Shown here: in pieces, positions 45,772 through 54,806 of the stretch
Numbering within the stretch: the first letter of the stretch is position 1
Layout: each line of letters starts with the position of its first letter
Assembly: GCA_003212375.1 (NCBI GenBank)
Contig: QCPY01000001.1
Coordinates: 62,001-126,000, forward strand
DNA length: 64,000 bases
Source: Prochlorococcus sp. AG-442-N17
Lineage (GTDB): Bacteria > Cyanobacteriota > Cyanobacteriia > PCC-6307 > Cyanobiaceae
Direction: 5' to 3'
Made by a program: the position numbers and the translations under genes
Notes under the pieces: generated by a model
Seen by the model: only the letters and a program-made list of their open reading frames with translations
What the model was told of the DNA's origin: nothing
The model's database searches: none

Positions 45772-47274
45772 TTGAATAATTTAAAGTTAAACTATACCTC
45801 ATTATCTTTTCTTCCAATTTTGGTTAGCATACCTTTAGGGTATCAATTATTAACCAATATTCATTTTGGAGGATTTGAATTATTCGAAGAATTCTTAATT
45901 TCTGCCTTTAATCCGAAGATCAATAATGAAATTATTATTACCGTAATTAATCGATTAAATGAAACTATCTTAATTAGTTTTTTAAGTTGGTTAGTGAGTA
46001 TTATTTTTGGAGCCATTTTAGGAATATTATCTTCAAAGATTTTTTATAAAATCTTTAATATTCCAAATTTTTTCTACAGCATAATAAAGGGTTTTCTAAC
46101 AATAATTAGATCTATTCATGAAGTAGTTTGGGGAATACTATTAATGCAAATATATGGCATAAATTTTTCAATAGGAATAATAGCTATATGTATTCCTTAT
46201 ATCGCTGTAAATTCAAAAGTATTTGCTGAACAATTAGAAAATATTGAACACAAAAGTTTTGAATCTATAAATCAAATAAATGCGCCTAAATTTTCTTCTT
46301 TATTAACTTTAATATGGAATCCAATAATAACTACATTTAAAAACTTTGGTATATATCAATTAGAGTGTTCAATAAGAAGTACTGTAATTTTAGGACTTTT
46401 TGGGATTGGAGGAATAGGTACTAGCATTTTTTTATCTTTCCAGACTTTAAATTTTAGAGAGTTATGGACTTACTTATGGTCCTTAGCAATATTCATAATT
46501 GTTTCTGGATCAATATTCAAAAAAATAAAATTTAATAAAATAAATAAAATCCTATCTATTTTTTTTATTGCAGTTTTTTTCATAACAATTTTATTTTCTT
46601 TTTCATATTTTCTTTATTATATTTTTAATAATAATTTTGAAAATTTTAATTATTTTAGTTCTCTATTTAAATCAAGCTCAGATTTAGGATTACTTTATTT
46701 CTTAAAACTTATATTGGAAACAATAATTTTAAGTCTTTTATCAACAGGAATCGCAATTAGTCTCCCTCCATTACTAATAGGAATTTTTAACAATAATACT
46801 TCTAAAATTCTTATAAAAATTTTTGCTTTTTTATTACGTTTAATACCTACACCTGTAATACTTCTAACTTTATTAACTTTTAACAATCCTTCCTTATCTT
46901 TAGCAGCTTTAACATTAGGTCTTCATAACGCTGGCATTACTAGCAAATTACTTTTTACAAATCTAGATAGCCAAGATAAGAAAAAATATATTGCAATGAA
47001 ATCTTTAGGAATATCAAAAAAGACTAGTTGGCTTTTGGGTTTATTTTCTCAACAAGCAAAAAGTTACTTAGCATATTGTGCTTACAGATCTGACATAATT
47101 ATTAGAGAAACTGCAATTGTTGGGGTTATTGGAAGTGTTGGTCTTGGATGGCAATTGAGAGAATCACTAAGTTCCTTTGCATGGCAAGAAGTAATATTAG
47201 TTTTGATAGCTTATAGCTCTATCGCAATAGTTGGCGAATTAATAAATGGTAAAATCAAAAATAGTTTAACTTGA
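45772..47274 (+). CDS. phnE: Phosphonate/phosphite ABC transporter permease, double length
   Basis: At 500 residues this is nearly twice a normal PhnE. It contains two permease halves, each with about six helices and the coupling loop: GIGGIGTSIFLSFQ in the first (about 217) and GSVGLGWQLRESL in the second (about 457). They are separated by an extra hydrophobic pair (about 255-285). The start is TTG. The fusion supplies both membrane subunits in one chain. It is the last gene of the unit. Confidence 0.85.
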   Translation: MNNLKLNYTSLSFLPILVSIPLGYQLLTNIHFGGFELFEEFLISAFNPKINNEIIITVINRLNETILISFLSWLVSIIFGAILGILSSKIFYKIFNIPNFFYSIIKGFLTIIRSIHEVVWGILLMQIYGINFSIGIIAICIPYIAVNSKVFAEQLENIEHKSFESINQINAPKFSSLLTLIWNPIITTFKNFGIYQLECSIRSTVILGLFGIGGIGTSIFLSFQTLNFRELWTYLWSLAIFIIVSGSIFKKIKFNKINKILSIFFIAVFFITILFSFSYFLYYIFNNNFENFNYFSSLFKSSSDLGLLYFLKLILETIILSLLSTGIAISLPPLLIGIFNNNTSKILIKIFAFLLRLIPTPVILLTLLTFNNPSLSLAALTLGLHNAGITSKLLFTNLDSQDKKKYIAMKSLGISKKTSWLLGLFSQQAKSYLAYCAYRSDIIIRETAIVGVIGSVGLGWQLRESLSSFAWQEVILVLIAYSSIAIVGELINGKIKNSLT

Positions 47275-47322
47275 TTTGTAAGAATAATTTGTTGAATCAA
47301 GTAATTATTTTACCCAGTTATA

Positions 47323-47967
47323 GTGATTAGTTTACCAAAACAGCTAGTTGTAATTGGAGATAGCTCAGTTTATGGATGGGGAGATAATGAAGGTGGCGGA
47401 TGGTGTGAGAGGCTTAGAAAAGATTGGTGCAATAACCAAAATGGGCCAGTTATTTATCAACTTGGCGTTAGGGGAGATGGGATAGAAAAAGTTTCATCTA
47501 GATGGGAAAAAGAATGGTCATCTAGAGGAGAAACGAGAAGAAATAAACCTAAAGCAATCCTACTAAATGTTGGTCTTAACGACACTGCCGCAATTGGCCA
47601 AAAAAATGGAAGGCATCAATTAGATATAGATGGATTTGAATATGGATTAGAGAGGCTAATTAATGAAATGAAATCTCAAACAAATGTCTTTGTTATTGGT
47701 CTTACACCAGTTGATGAGAACAAAATGCCCTTCGCAGGATGTTTATGGTACTCAAATGATTTTTGTAATTCTTATGAAAGGAGAATGGAGAAGGTATGCC
47801 TCAATCAAAATGTCCCATTTCTTCCTACTTTTAGAGAAATGTACTCTGACAAAAGGAGTAAAAATTGGATTACGAATGATGGAATTCATCTTAATTCCGA
47901 AGGTCATTTCTGGATTTTCCAAAGACTGAAGAGCTGGGAGATTCTTACAAAATGGAAGGAATCATAG
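47323..47967 (+). CDS. SGNH/GDSL-type hydrolase
   Basis: The 214-residue protein has block I GDSSVYGWG (Ser nucleophile), LGVRGDG (Gly block), block III GLND and block V DGIHLNSEGH with the catalytic Asp and His. It is a cytoplasmic esterase or lipase-like enzyme without a signal peptide. The substrate is unknown. The start is a GTG at 47323. Confidence 0.85.
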   Translation: MISLPKQLVVIGDSSVYGWGDNEGGGWCERLRKDWCNNQNGPVIYQLGVRGDGIEKVSSRWEKEWSSRGETRRNKPKAILLNVGLNDTAAIGQKNGRHQLDIDGFEYGLERLINEMKSQTNVFVIGLTPVDENKMPFAGCLWYSNDFCNSYERRMEKVCLNQNVPFLPTFREMYSDKRSKNWITNDGIHLNSEGHFWIFQRLKSWEILTKWKES

Positions 47968-47983
47968 GTTTTTCCAAATATTT

Positions 47984-48727
47984 TTAATTTAAAAAATATG
48001 AATATGAAATAAGAGAAAAAATAGCCAAAACTGAAGCAATACTTGTCTGAATAGCATTTACCAATTCATTACTTAATTTATATTTGTTTTGAAATTTAGC
48101 ACCAATAATACTTTCAGAAAGTGTTGCAAAGAATCCAGAAACTAGGACAACTATAAAATGATATTTTGTAGAAATAATTGATAGACGAAGCATTATAAAA
48201 GCCATAAATATTGATCCAAAAATACTTGCTAAAGTTCCTTCTAGACTTATTCCTCCTTCAGTTCCTCTCTCAACCTTTTTAAGTGAAGTAATTAAATAAG
48301 TGTCTTTCCCAAATCTTTTTCCAATTTCACTACCAAAAGTATCCGCCAACTTTGCTGAAAAACTTGCAGCAAAACCTACTTTAAAAAAAACTTCGTTGGC
48401 AGGATTAAATTTAGTCATCATAGCAAGAACTAATCCTGTAGCTGCAGAGCCCCATACATTTTCAGGACCTCTTCTCCCACCTCTTTTTTCAGCTATTCCT
48501 TGTTCTTTTTTAAATTTATAACCTATTTTAGTTACGAGAGATCCAAATAATAAATAAAACACAACTGACATCCAACCCTGCCATGACAAGCATCCCCATA
48601 AAATAGATCCTAAAACTCCAGCACATATCCATCCCCCTTTAGTCATCAAAGGGACTCTACAAAATAAATAAATTAGAATGAAATTGACAAAAAAACCTAT
48701 TACAAAATCACTATAAATAAAATTCAT
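47984..48727 (-). CDS. DUF92 family membrane protein
   Basis: The 247-residue protein has about seven membrane helices with GGRRGPENVWGSAATGLVLA, SAKLADTFGSEIG and GGISLEGTLASIFGS, the DUF92/TIGR00297 signature. The plant member VTE6 is a phytyl-phosphate kinase in tocopherol synthesis, and the cyanobacterial homologue may salvage phytol from chlorophyll. It ends 16 bp from the convergent SGNH gene and follows rsmE by 12 bp. Confidence 0.85.
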   Translation of the reverse strand: MNFIYSDFVIGFFVNFILIYLFCRVPLMTKGGWICAGVLGSILWGCLSWQGWMSVVFYLLFGSLVTKIGYKFKKEQGIAEKRGGRRGPENVWGSAATGLVLAMMTKFNPANEVFFKVGFAASFSAKLADTFGSEIGKRFGKDTYLITSLKKVERGTEGGISLEGTLASIFGSIFMAFIMLRLSIISTKYHFIVVLVSGFFATLSESIIGAKFQNKYKLSNELVNAIQTSIASVLAIFSLISYSYFLN

Positions 48728-48739
48728 ACTTTTAATTAA

Positions 48740-49507
48740 TTAATACAAATCATCACGCCATTGACTAAGTATAGAAGTTGCATTTACCGCAGCCGTTGAA
48801 GTTCTTAAAATAGTTTCTGAAAGTTTCACAAAAGGAATACTATTTTTAACAAAAAATTGAATTTCATCTTTTGACCAACCTCCTTCCGGTCCAATCGCGT
48901 TCCATATTATTGCACCTTCCTTATTATCAAAAAGATTTTCCTTTTTTGTTAACCAATGTTTTAAGTTCTCTGAACTATTATTTCGCGTAACAGAGATAGA
49001 AATTATATTTTTAGAATCTCTAGAATCTATCCAATCTATTAAATTAACCCCATTTAATATGCTTGGTCTCCATAATCTTTCACTTTGTTCAACTGCTTCA
49101 TTAACTATCGAATTCCATCTTAAAAATTTTTTTGAAAAGTTAGAAATTTTTTTAACTTGTCTTTCAGAAAATAAAGGTTGAATAAAATCAATACCTATTT
49201 CAGTGCACATTTTAAGAATATCTTCAAAGCCGTTTTTAGGAACAACCACAGCTATCCCTAAACTAAACTTTTCCTTTTCTTTAAAAACATAAGGGTTATC
49301 AATATTTTTTATCTCTACGAAATTATTCTCTAAATTCTTTGCTCTCCATAATGAACCTTGACCATTAGTTATAAATATTTCTTTCCCAATTTTTATTCGC
49401 ATTACTTTATTTAAATAGTGCGCTTCATCTTTTGTAAGTTTTAAATTCTTATTCTTGTTACCAATTATTCTCTCGTTATGAATAAGTAGTCTTATTAAAT
49501 CATCCAT
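48740..49507 (-). CDS. rsmE: 16S rRNA (uracil1498-N3)-methyltransferase
   Basis: The 255-residue SPOUT methyltransferase has an N-terminal PUA-like part (HYLNKVMRIK) and a SAM-binding knot with EQSERLWRP, IGPEGGWSKDE and LSETILRTSTAAVNA. It methylates U1498 in 16S rRNA. Length is usual. It precedes the DUF92 gene and follows DUF3531 on the same strand with short gaps, so the three are likely one transcript. Confidence 0.92.
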   Translation of the reverse strand: MDDLIRLLIHNERIIGNKNKNLKLTKDEAHYLNKVMRIKIGKEIFITNGQGSLWRAKNLENNFVEIKNIDNPYVFKEKEKFSLGIAVVVPKNGFEDILKMCTEIGIDFIQPLFSERQVKKISNFSKKFLRWNSIVNEAVEQSERLWRPSILNGVNLIDWIDSRDSKNIISISVTRNNSSENLKHWLTKKENLFDNKEGAIIWNAIGPEGGWSKDEIQFFVKNSIPFVKLSETILRTSTAAVNATSILSQWRDDLY

Positions 49508-49515
49508 ATATAAAA

Positions 49516-49959
49516 TTAATTTTTGAAAACCAAATCTTCATGTTCCTCGATTGACCAATCACTATTTTCACCCCCAATTATTAGTTCATCAATTTTTACA
49601 TAATTATTAGATATCTCATTTAAGGCATTTATTAAAATATCGATAGAAAGAGAATCAGAAGTACCAAAATCCACCCAACATCTAGACCAAAGATTTTGAT
49701 ATTCCATAACCCCTAAATTATGCATCAATGCTGGGAGGGAGGATTCTTTTTGTGCATTATCATATGACATCCAACTTAAATCGGAACCTTCTTCATGAGT
49801 TTGTAAATTCTCTGAATTAAAACCACCTAACCTACCTAAGACGTACCAACTATCAAAAACACCATCTAAATAATTTTTTTCTGCTTCAGTTGGAATTTCA
49901 AAAAATTTTATCCAAATCCAACAATTGAAAGGATCAACTTCTCTAAATACAATATTCAT
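49516..49959 (-). CDS. DUF3531 family protein
   Basis: The 147-residue product has the family blocks FREVDPFNCWIWIKFFE, VFDSWYVLGRLGGFNSENLQ and WSRCWVDFGTSDSLSIDILI. DUF3531 occurs in cyanobacteria and plants with no established role. It starts the run with rsmE and DUF92. Confidence 0.8.
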   Translation of the reverse strand: MNIVFREVDPFNCWIWIKFFEIPTEAEKNYLDGVFDSWYVLGRLGGFNSENLQTHEEGSDLSWMSYDNAQKESSLPALMHNLGVMEYQNLWSRCWVDFGTSDSLSIDILINALNEISNNYVKIDELIIGGENSDWSIEEHEDLVFKN

Positions 49960-50042
49960 TTTTAATGTTAGTTTTTTTGCTCTATTATTATTATAAGTTG
50001 GTTAATCAAAGTTTAAAATTTATACCCAAAACTAAATTAATA

Positions 50043-50690
50043 ATGCTTGATTTAAAAAAAATAACATATCAGCCTCAAACAGGAAATAAAAAAATACTTG
50101 ATGATATTAGTTTCAATGTTCATGAAAATGAACTCATATTGATTTGCGGGAAGAGTGGTTCAGGTAAAACAACTTTACTAGAAATAATAAGTGGACTAAC
50201 TATTCCCCAAAAAGGAAAAATTACTTGGAAAAATAAAACTATTTCTGCGAGGCAAAGAAGATGGATAAGTGGAGTAGTATTTCAATTTCCAGAGAGGTAC
50301 TTTTTAGGAACAACAATTGGGAAAGAATTACAAATTGGCCATAAAAATATGAGAGAAAAAAATATAGATATAGTTTTACAAAAAGTTGGATTATCTAATA
50401 TAAATTTAACCCAACCACCTGAACAATTGAGTGGTGGGCAACAAAGAAGATTAGCTGTAGCAGTTCAACTTTTGAGAAATCCATCAATTCTTCTACTAGA
50501 TGAGCCCACTGCGGGACTTGACTGGTCAATGAAAAATGATGTTAAAAATTTAGTTCTCAATCTCAAAAATAAAAATACAATAATAATAGTTACTCATGAA
50601 CCCTCATTATTCAAGGGGATAACTTCTAAAATAATAAATATTGATAGAGGTAAGATTAAGAAATTATTGATTGAAAATCATGGGCGATAA
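50043..50690 (+). CDS. ABC transporter ATP-binding protein (EcfA/CbiO-like)
   Basis: From the ATG at 50043 the product is 215 residues with Walker [11 protein letters not shown]-loop [12 protein letters not shown] (typical of energy-coupling-factor ATPases), signature LSGGQQRR, Walker [13 protein letters not shown] and VTHEP. It could serve an ECF-type vitamin or metal transporter or a plastid-like ABC system. No membrane partner is adjacent. The longer frame from 49965 adds an unlikely Tyr-rich stretch. It overlaps hslO by 11 bp. Confidence 0.8.
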   Translation: MLDLKKITYQPQTGNKKILDDISFNVHENELILICGKSGSGKTTLLEIISGLTIPQKGKITWKNKTISARQRRWISGVVFQFPERYFLGTTIGKELQIGHKNMREKNIDIVLQKVGLSNINLTQPPEQLSGGQQRRLAVAVQLLRNPSILLLDEPTAGLDWSMKNDVKNLVLNLKNKNTIIIVTHEPSLFKGITSKIINIDRGKIKKLLIENHGR

Positions 50691-51582
50691 AATAGTCCGC
50701 GCAACTGCCGCTAATGGAGGAATAAGATTAATTGCAGTTTTAACAACAGATTCTTCTGTGGAAGCTAAAAAGAGGCACGGGTTATCTTATTTAACAACAT
50801 CCATACTAGGTAGAGCTTTTAGTGCCTCGCTTCTTTTAGCCAGTTCGATGAAAGTAATGCATGGACGAGTTACTTTAAGAGTAAGGTCCGATGGTCCTTT
50901 AAAGGGATTAATAGTAGATGCTGGGAGAGACGGCAAAGTTAGAGGTTATGTAGGTAATCCAGATTTGGAATTAGATTTAGTAAAAACTAAATCTAATCAA
51001 TATTCATTTGATTTTACCCAAGCATTAGGAACAGGATATTTAAATGTTATTAGAGATAATGGTTTTGGAGAACCTTTTACTAGCACTGTTGAGTTAGTTA
51101 ATGGAAATATTGCAGAAGATTTAGCCTCTTATTTATATCACTCTGAGCAGACTCCCTCTGCTGTATTTATTGGGGAAAAGATTCAAAATAAAGATATTAT
51201 TTGTAGCGGGGGATTTTTAGCACAAGTTTTGCCAAAAAAAGATACTGATCCCTTATTAGTTTCATTGCTTGAAGAAAGATGTAAAGAAATCAATACTTTT
51301 AGTGAGGACTTATTTAAATCAAAAGATAATCTCCTTTCATTAATAAAAAATATTTTTCCAGATATTGATGATGATTCAATTTCAGAGAAAGCTCGAACTC
51401 AAGAAGTTAGATTTGAATGCAGGTGTTCTAGGCAAAGAAGTTTGAATGCAATGAAAATGCTTGATAACAATGAATTACAAGATATTCTCAAAAATGAAGG
51501 CAAAGCAGAATTAGTTTGCGAATTTTGTAAGAATAAATATTTAATTAATTTTGAAGAAATTAAAGGGATGATTAAAAATTAA
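50680..51582 (+). CDS. hslO: Redox-regulated chaperone Hsp33
   Basis: From the ATG at 50680 the product is 300 residues ([20 protein letters not shown] and onward), with FVCRC-type zinc Cys in ECRCSRQRS and CEFCKNKY near the C-terminus. Hsp33 is activated by oxidation of these Cys and unfolding of the linker, protecting proteins from oxidative aggregation. All four Cys are present. It overlaps the ATPase gene. Confidence 0.93.
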   Translation: MGDKIVRATAANGGIRLIAVLTTDSSVEAKKRHGLSYLTTSILGRAFSASLLLASSMKVMHGRVTLRVRSDGPLKGLIVDAGRDGKVRGYVGNPDLELDLVKTKSNQYSFDFTQALGTGYLNVIRDNGFGEPFTSTVELVNGNIAEDLASYLYHSEQTPSAVFIGEKIQNKDIICSGGFLAQVLPKKDTDPLLVSLLEERCKEINTFSEDLFKSKDNLLSLIKNIFPDIDDDSISEKARTQEVRFECRCSRQRSLNAMKMLDNNELQDILKNEGKAELVCEFCKNKYLINFEEIKGMIKN

Positions 51583-51583
51583 T

Positions 51584-52258
51584 TTAAAGGAATATCACTC
51601 CTATCCACAAAATGATCATTGCTGGTAAACTTTGAATTTTTTGAATTGACAGAGAATTATTAGAAATTTCTTGAATAAACGAATTAGTTTCAAATAAACC
51701 ACCAAATATTAATCCTATTGAAAGGAATGTCACACTCCAACCTAAAGAACTAATAAATCTTTTTCCTGATTTAATTTGAATATAAGTAAGTATTAATGTT
51801 GAAATAGAGAGAAGTAATCTATTGTAAGAATTAGGACTTATTAAAAGTAATATTAAGAATAAAAAGCCGACAGACAATTTGATTGAAAGATTATCAAAAG
51901 AAGGAGCGTTTATTTTTGGCAGTCTATATTCTTTTGAATTATTAAAGCTATTTTTTAAATTTTTTATTTTTGATAACAGGGGGAAATCATTATTAATGAG
52001 TTTATTAATTTGTTTTTCTTTCTTAGAAGCATTTTTAGCTTCTAAACTAACACTGCCTGATTGTCTTGCTTTCAAACTACCCATTAACAATTGATCAAAA
52101 GATGATTCGATTTTTGCCTTAAGTATCAAATCATCCCCAGCTTCCTTAACTTTAATATCTCTCGCTTTCTGGATATCCTCAAAATCAGCACTTTCATTAA
52201 TTCCCAATATTTCATAGGGTGTTTTCTCAAGATTGTTTTCGTTTTTATTAGAATCCAA
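51584..52258 (-). CDS. CPP1-like chaperone-like membrane protein
   Basis: The 224-residue product has a J-like domain (TPYEILGINESADFEDIQKA, no HPD) and four to five C-terminal helices (about 125-224), as in CPP1. In plants CPP1 stabilises protochlorophyllide oxidoreductase, and the cyanobacterial protein may help chlorophyll synthesis. It ends just 2 bp from hslO and is convergent. Confidence 0.8.
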   Translation of the reverse strand: MDSNKNENNLEKTPYEILGINESADFEDIQKARDIKVKEAGDDLILKAKIESSFDQLLMGSLKARQSGSVSLEAKNASKKEKQINKLINNDFPLLSKIKNLKNSFNNSKEYRLPKINAPSFDNLSIKLSVGFLFLILLLISPNSYNRLLLSISTLILTYIQIKSGKRFISSLGWSVTFLSIGLIFGGLFETNSFIQEISNNSLSIQKIQSLPAMIILWIGVIFL

Positions 52259-52309
52259 TTTGTTTTTATGATGTTAATAGATTAACCAATTCTATTATCC
52301 TTTAGGACT

Positions 52310-53947
52310 TTATAAAATAATTGGTTCTACTCCACTTACAACAGGAGCTACTTTTTTTAAGTTTAAACTATCATTATCTTCAATAAATTGATTAAGATTC
52401 CACTGATTTTTAAAGAGAATGACTGGCCTATCCCAACAATCCTTAACTACTTTACAGTTAAAGAGCCTTCCTAATTCATCAATAGCTTGCCATCCATCCG
52501 AAACCCATCTTGCTAATTGATATGGCATTGATTCAAGATTGGCATCTACTCCATATTCATTTTTTAATCTATGTATAACCACTTCCAACTGTAATTGTCC
52601 TACAGCTGCAAGAATAGGATCTCTTTTGCTCTCATCAAAATCATAGAGAATTTGTACAGCGCCCTCTTCACGAAGTTCGTTTACCCCTTTTCTAAAGTTT
52701 TTAAATGCTGAAGGATTTGGATTCCTTAGCCAACTAAATATTTCGGGACTAAAAGAAGGTATACCCTCATACTCAAGATGTGTTCCTGTATATAGGGTAT
52801 CTCCGATAGAAAACATCCCAGGATTATTTAGTCCAATCACATCCCCAGGATAGGCATCATCCACGACTTCTCTATCTTGACCGAATATTTTCTGAGGTCG
52901 TGATAATCTGATCGTTTTTCCGGTTCTAGAGTGTTTAACTGACATGTCCTTTTCAAATTTCCCACTGCAAACTCTTACAAAAGCAACCCTATCTCTATGT
53001 TTTGGATCCATATTTGCCTGTAACTTAAAAACAAAACCACTAAATTCCTTACTTGCAGGTTCAATATTTCCCTTATTACTATTTCTTGATGTTGGTTTTT
53101 GAGCCATGTTTAAAAAGCTATCTAAAAAAGGTCTTACCCCAAAATTGGTCATTGCCGAACCAAAGAAAACAGGGGTAAGTGAACCATTTATAATTTCTTC
53201 TTTTTCCAATTTTGAACCTGCCTCATCTAAGACCTCTAGCTCCTCTAAGGAGATATCGAGTAATTCTCTTTCAACATATTTTGAAAGTTCTTTATCATCT
53301 AAACTAATTCTTTTCTCATTTGACTGTTTACCCCTAATAGCCTTGTCAAACAAAATGACCTCTCTTTTAAACCTATCAATAACTCCTCTAAATTCCTCTC
53401 CGATACCAATAGGCCAATTGACAGGCAAAGTATTTAAACCAAGCTCGGATTCAATCTCATCAAGTAAAGAAAAGGGTTCTCTTCCTGGTCTATCCATTTT
53501 GTTAAAAAAAGTAAATATTGGTATTTGCCTCATTCTGCATACTTCAAATAATTTTCTTGTTTGAGGTTCTAATCCTTTAGCGGCATCTTCAAGCATAACT
53601 GCATTATCAGCCGCGGCTAAGGTTCTATAAGTATCTTCAGAAAAATCTTTATGGCCAGGAGTATCTAACAGATTTATTATTGATTTTTCATATTCAAATT
53701 GTAAAACAGTTGAAGTAATTGAAATACCTCTTTGTTTCTCAAGTTCCATCCAGTCAGAGGTAGCTTTCCTTTGATTACCTCTTGCTTTAACAGCCCCTGC
53801 TTGTTGTATTGCACCTCCATACAAAAGAAGTTTTTCAGTCAGAGTTGTTTTACCTGCATCAGGATGTGAAATAATCGCAAAATTTCTCCTTTTATTTACC
53901 GCATCAATAATATTTTTATTATCTAAATTTTTAATGCTTGAACTCAT
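52310..53947 (-). CDS. prfC: Peptide chain release factor 3
   Basis: The 545-residue GTPase has G1 [14 protein letters not shown]3 [15 protein letters not shown]4 NKMDRPGR and the class-specific region [13 protein letters not shown] near the end. RF3 recycles release factors RF1 and RF2 after termination. The length matches the family. Confidence 0.95.
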   Translation of the reverse strand: MSSSIKNLDNKNIIDAVNKRRNFAIISHPDAGKTTLTEKLLLYGGAIQQAGAVKARGNQRKATSDWMELEKQRGISITSTVLQFEYEKSIINLLDTPGHKDFSEDTYRTLAAADNAVMLEDAAKGLEPQTRKLFEVCRMRQIPIFTFFNKMDRPGREPFSLLDEIESELGLNTLPVNWPIGIGEEFRGVIDRFKREVILFDKAIRGKQSNEKRISLDDKELSKYVERELLDISLEELEVLDEAGSKLEKEEIINGSLTPVFFGSAMTNFGVRPFLDSFLNMAQKPTSRNSNKGNIEPASKEFSGFVFKLQANMDPKHRDRVAFVRVCSGKFEKDMSVKHSRTGKTIRLSRPQKIFGQDREVVDDAYPGDVIGLNNPGMFSIGDTLYTGTHLEYEGIPSFSPEIFSWLRNPNPSAFKNFRKGVNELREEGAVQILYDFDESKRDPILAAVGQLQLEVVIHRLKNEYGVDANLESMPYQLARWVSDGWQAIDELGRLFNCKVVKDCWDRPVILFKNQWNLNQFIEDNDSLNLKKVAPVVSGVEPIIL

Positions 53948-53976
53948 TAAACTTTATTTTAACAAACCCATTAATC

Positions 53977-54672
53977 TTAAACTTTACCATAAATTACTAA
54001 ATACTGATCACCTTCCTCGAACACCTCTAAAGAAAATATTTTTTTTTCAAAAATAAAATTTCGCAACTCTTTTGAAGTATAAGAAGCTTTTAATGATGCG
54101 TAATAATCATCGGTCAATATATCATCATATTTATCTGCACATTTTTGTTTTAGCTCTAGGGCTATTTGTTCATTATCCGGTCTTTTTAAATCCTTATGAA
54201 AATTTATAGTCTGAGAAGTTGATAATCTCTTTATGCAATTAAAAAAATCATCAAGATAAGTAATGTGGTGAATTAAGCTGTTACTGACAAGTAAACTTAT
54301 ATTTTTTCCAGGAAAAAATTCACTTGCTTCAATTTTTTTTATATCGGCACAAATGTAACGTAAATTTTTAAACCGATTTCGATTTGTAGATTTATTTTTT
54401 TTTGACTCAGCTTTTCGAATCATCTCTTTGGAGCCATCAATCCCAACAACCCTAGCATTAGGCCATTTTATGGATAACTTTTCAGATATATTTCCTGGTC
54501 CACAACCCAAATCAACAATTAATTCTTGCTTATTCAAATCTATATTATTTTTAACAAGGTAATAATTTATTTGATTAATAAGATTATTTTCCCCCTCAGA
54601 AAAGTCAGCTTTAGCATAAGAAATAACCTGATCTTCTCCTTCCATTAATTCAGGTTCAACAGTTCTATCCAT
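53977..54672 (-). CDS. Class I SAM-dependent methyltransferase
   Basis: The 231-residue protein has motif I LIVDLGCGPGNISEKL, post I VVGIDGSKEM and LLVSNSLIHHITYLDDF in place of motif IV. It is a small-molecule or protein methyltransferase of unknown substrate. It is 29 bp upstream of prfC on the same strand and divergent from nrdJ. Confidence 0.8.
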   Translation of the reverse strand: MDRTVEPELMEGEDQVISYAKADFSEGENNLINQINYYLVKNNIDLNKQELIVDLGCGPGNISEKLSIKWPNARVVGIDGSKEMIRKAESKKNKSTNRNRFKNLRYICADIKKIEASEFFPGKNISLLVSNSLIHHITYLDDFFNCIKRLSTSQTINFHKDLKRPDNEQIALELKQKCADKYDDILTDDYYASLKASYTSKELRNFIFEKKIFSLEVFEEGDQYLVIYGKV

Positions 54673-54806
54673 AAACTTCCGTAAACAAAAATTTCATAAT
54701 AAAGATATTTTTACACAAACCGTTAAATAGTGGTAAGAATAGTTGCAGACGCCATAGGTAGAGTTATTCTTCCTTTAAGGGTAAATTTACATAACTTTTT
54801 TTTATC

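Noticed and set aside
53106-53564. 152-codon antisense frame inside prfC
   Set aside because: Ser-rich shadow of the RF3 GTPase region. The sense frame explains the DNA fully.
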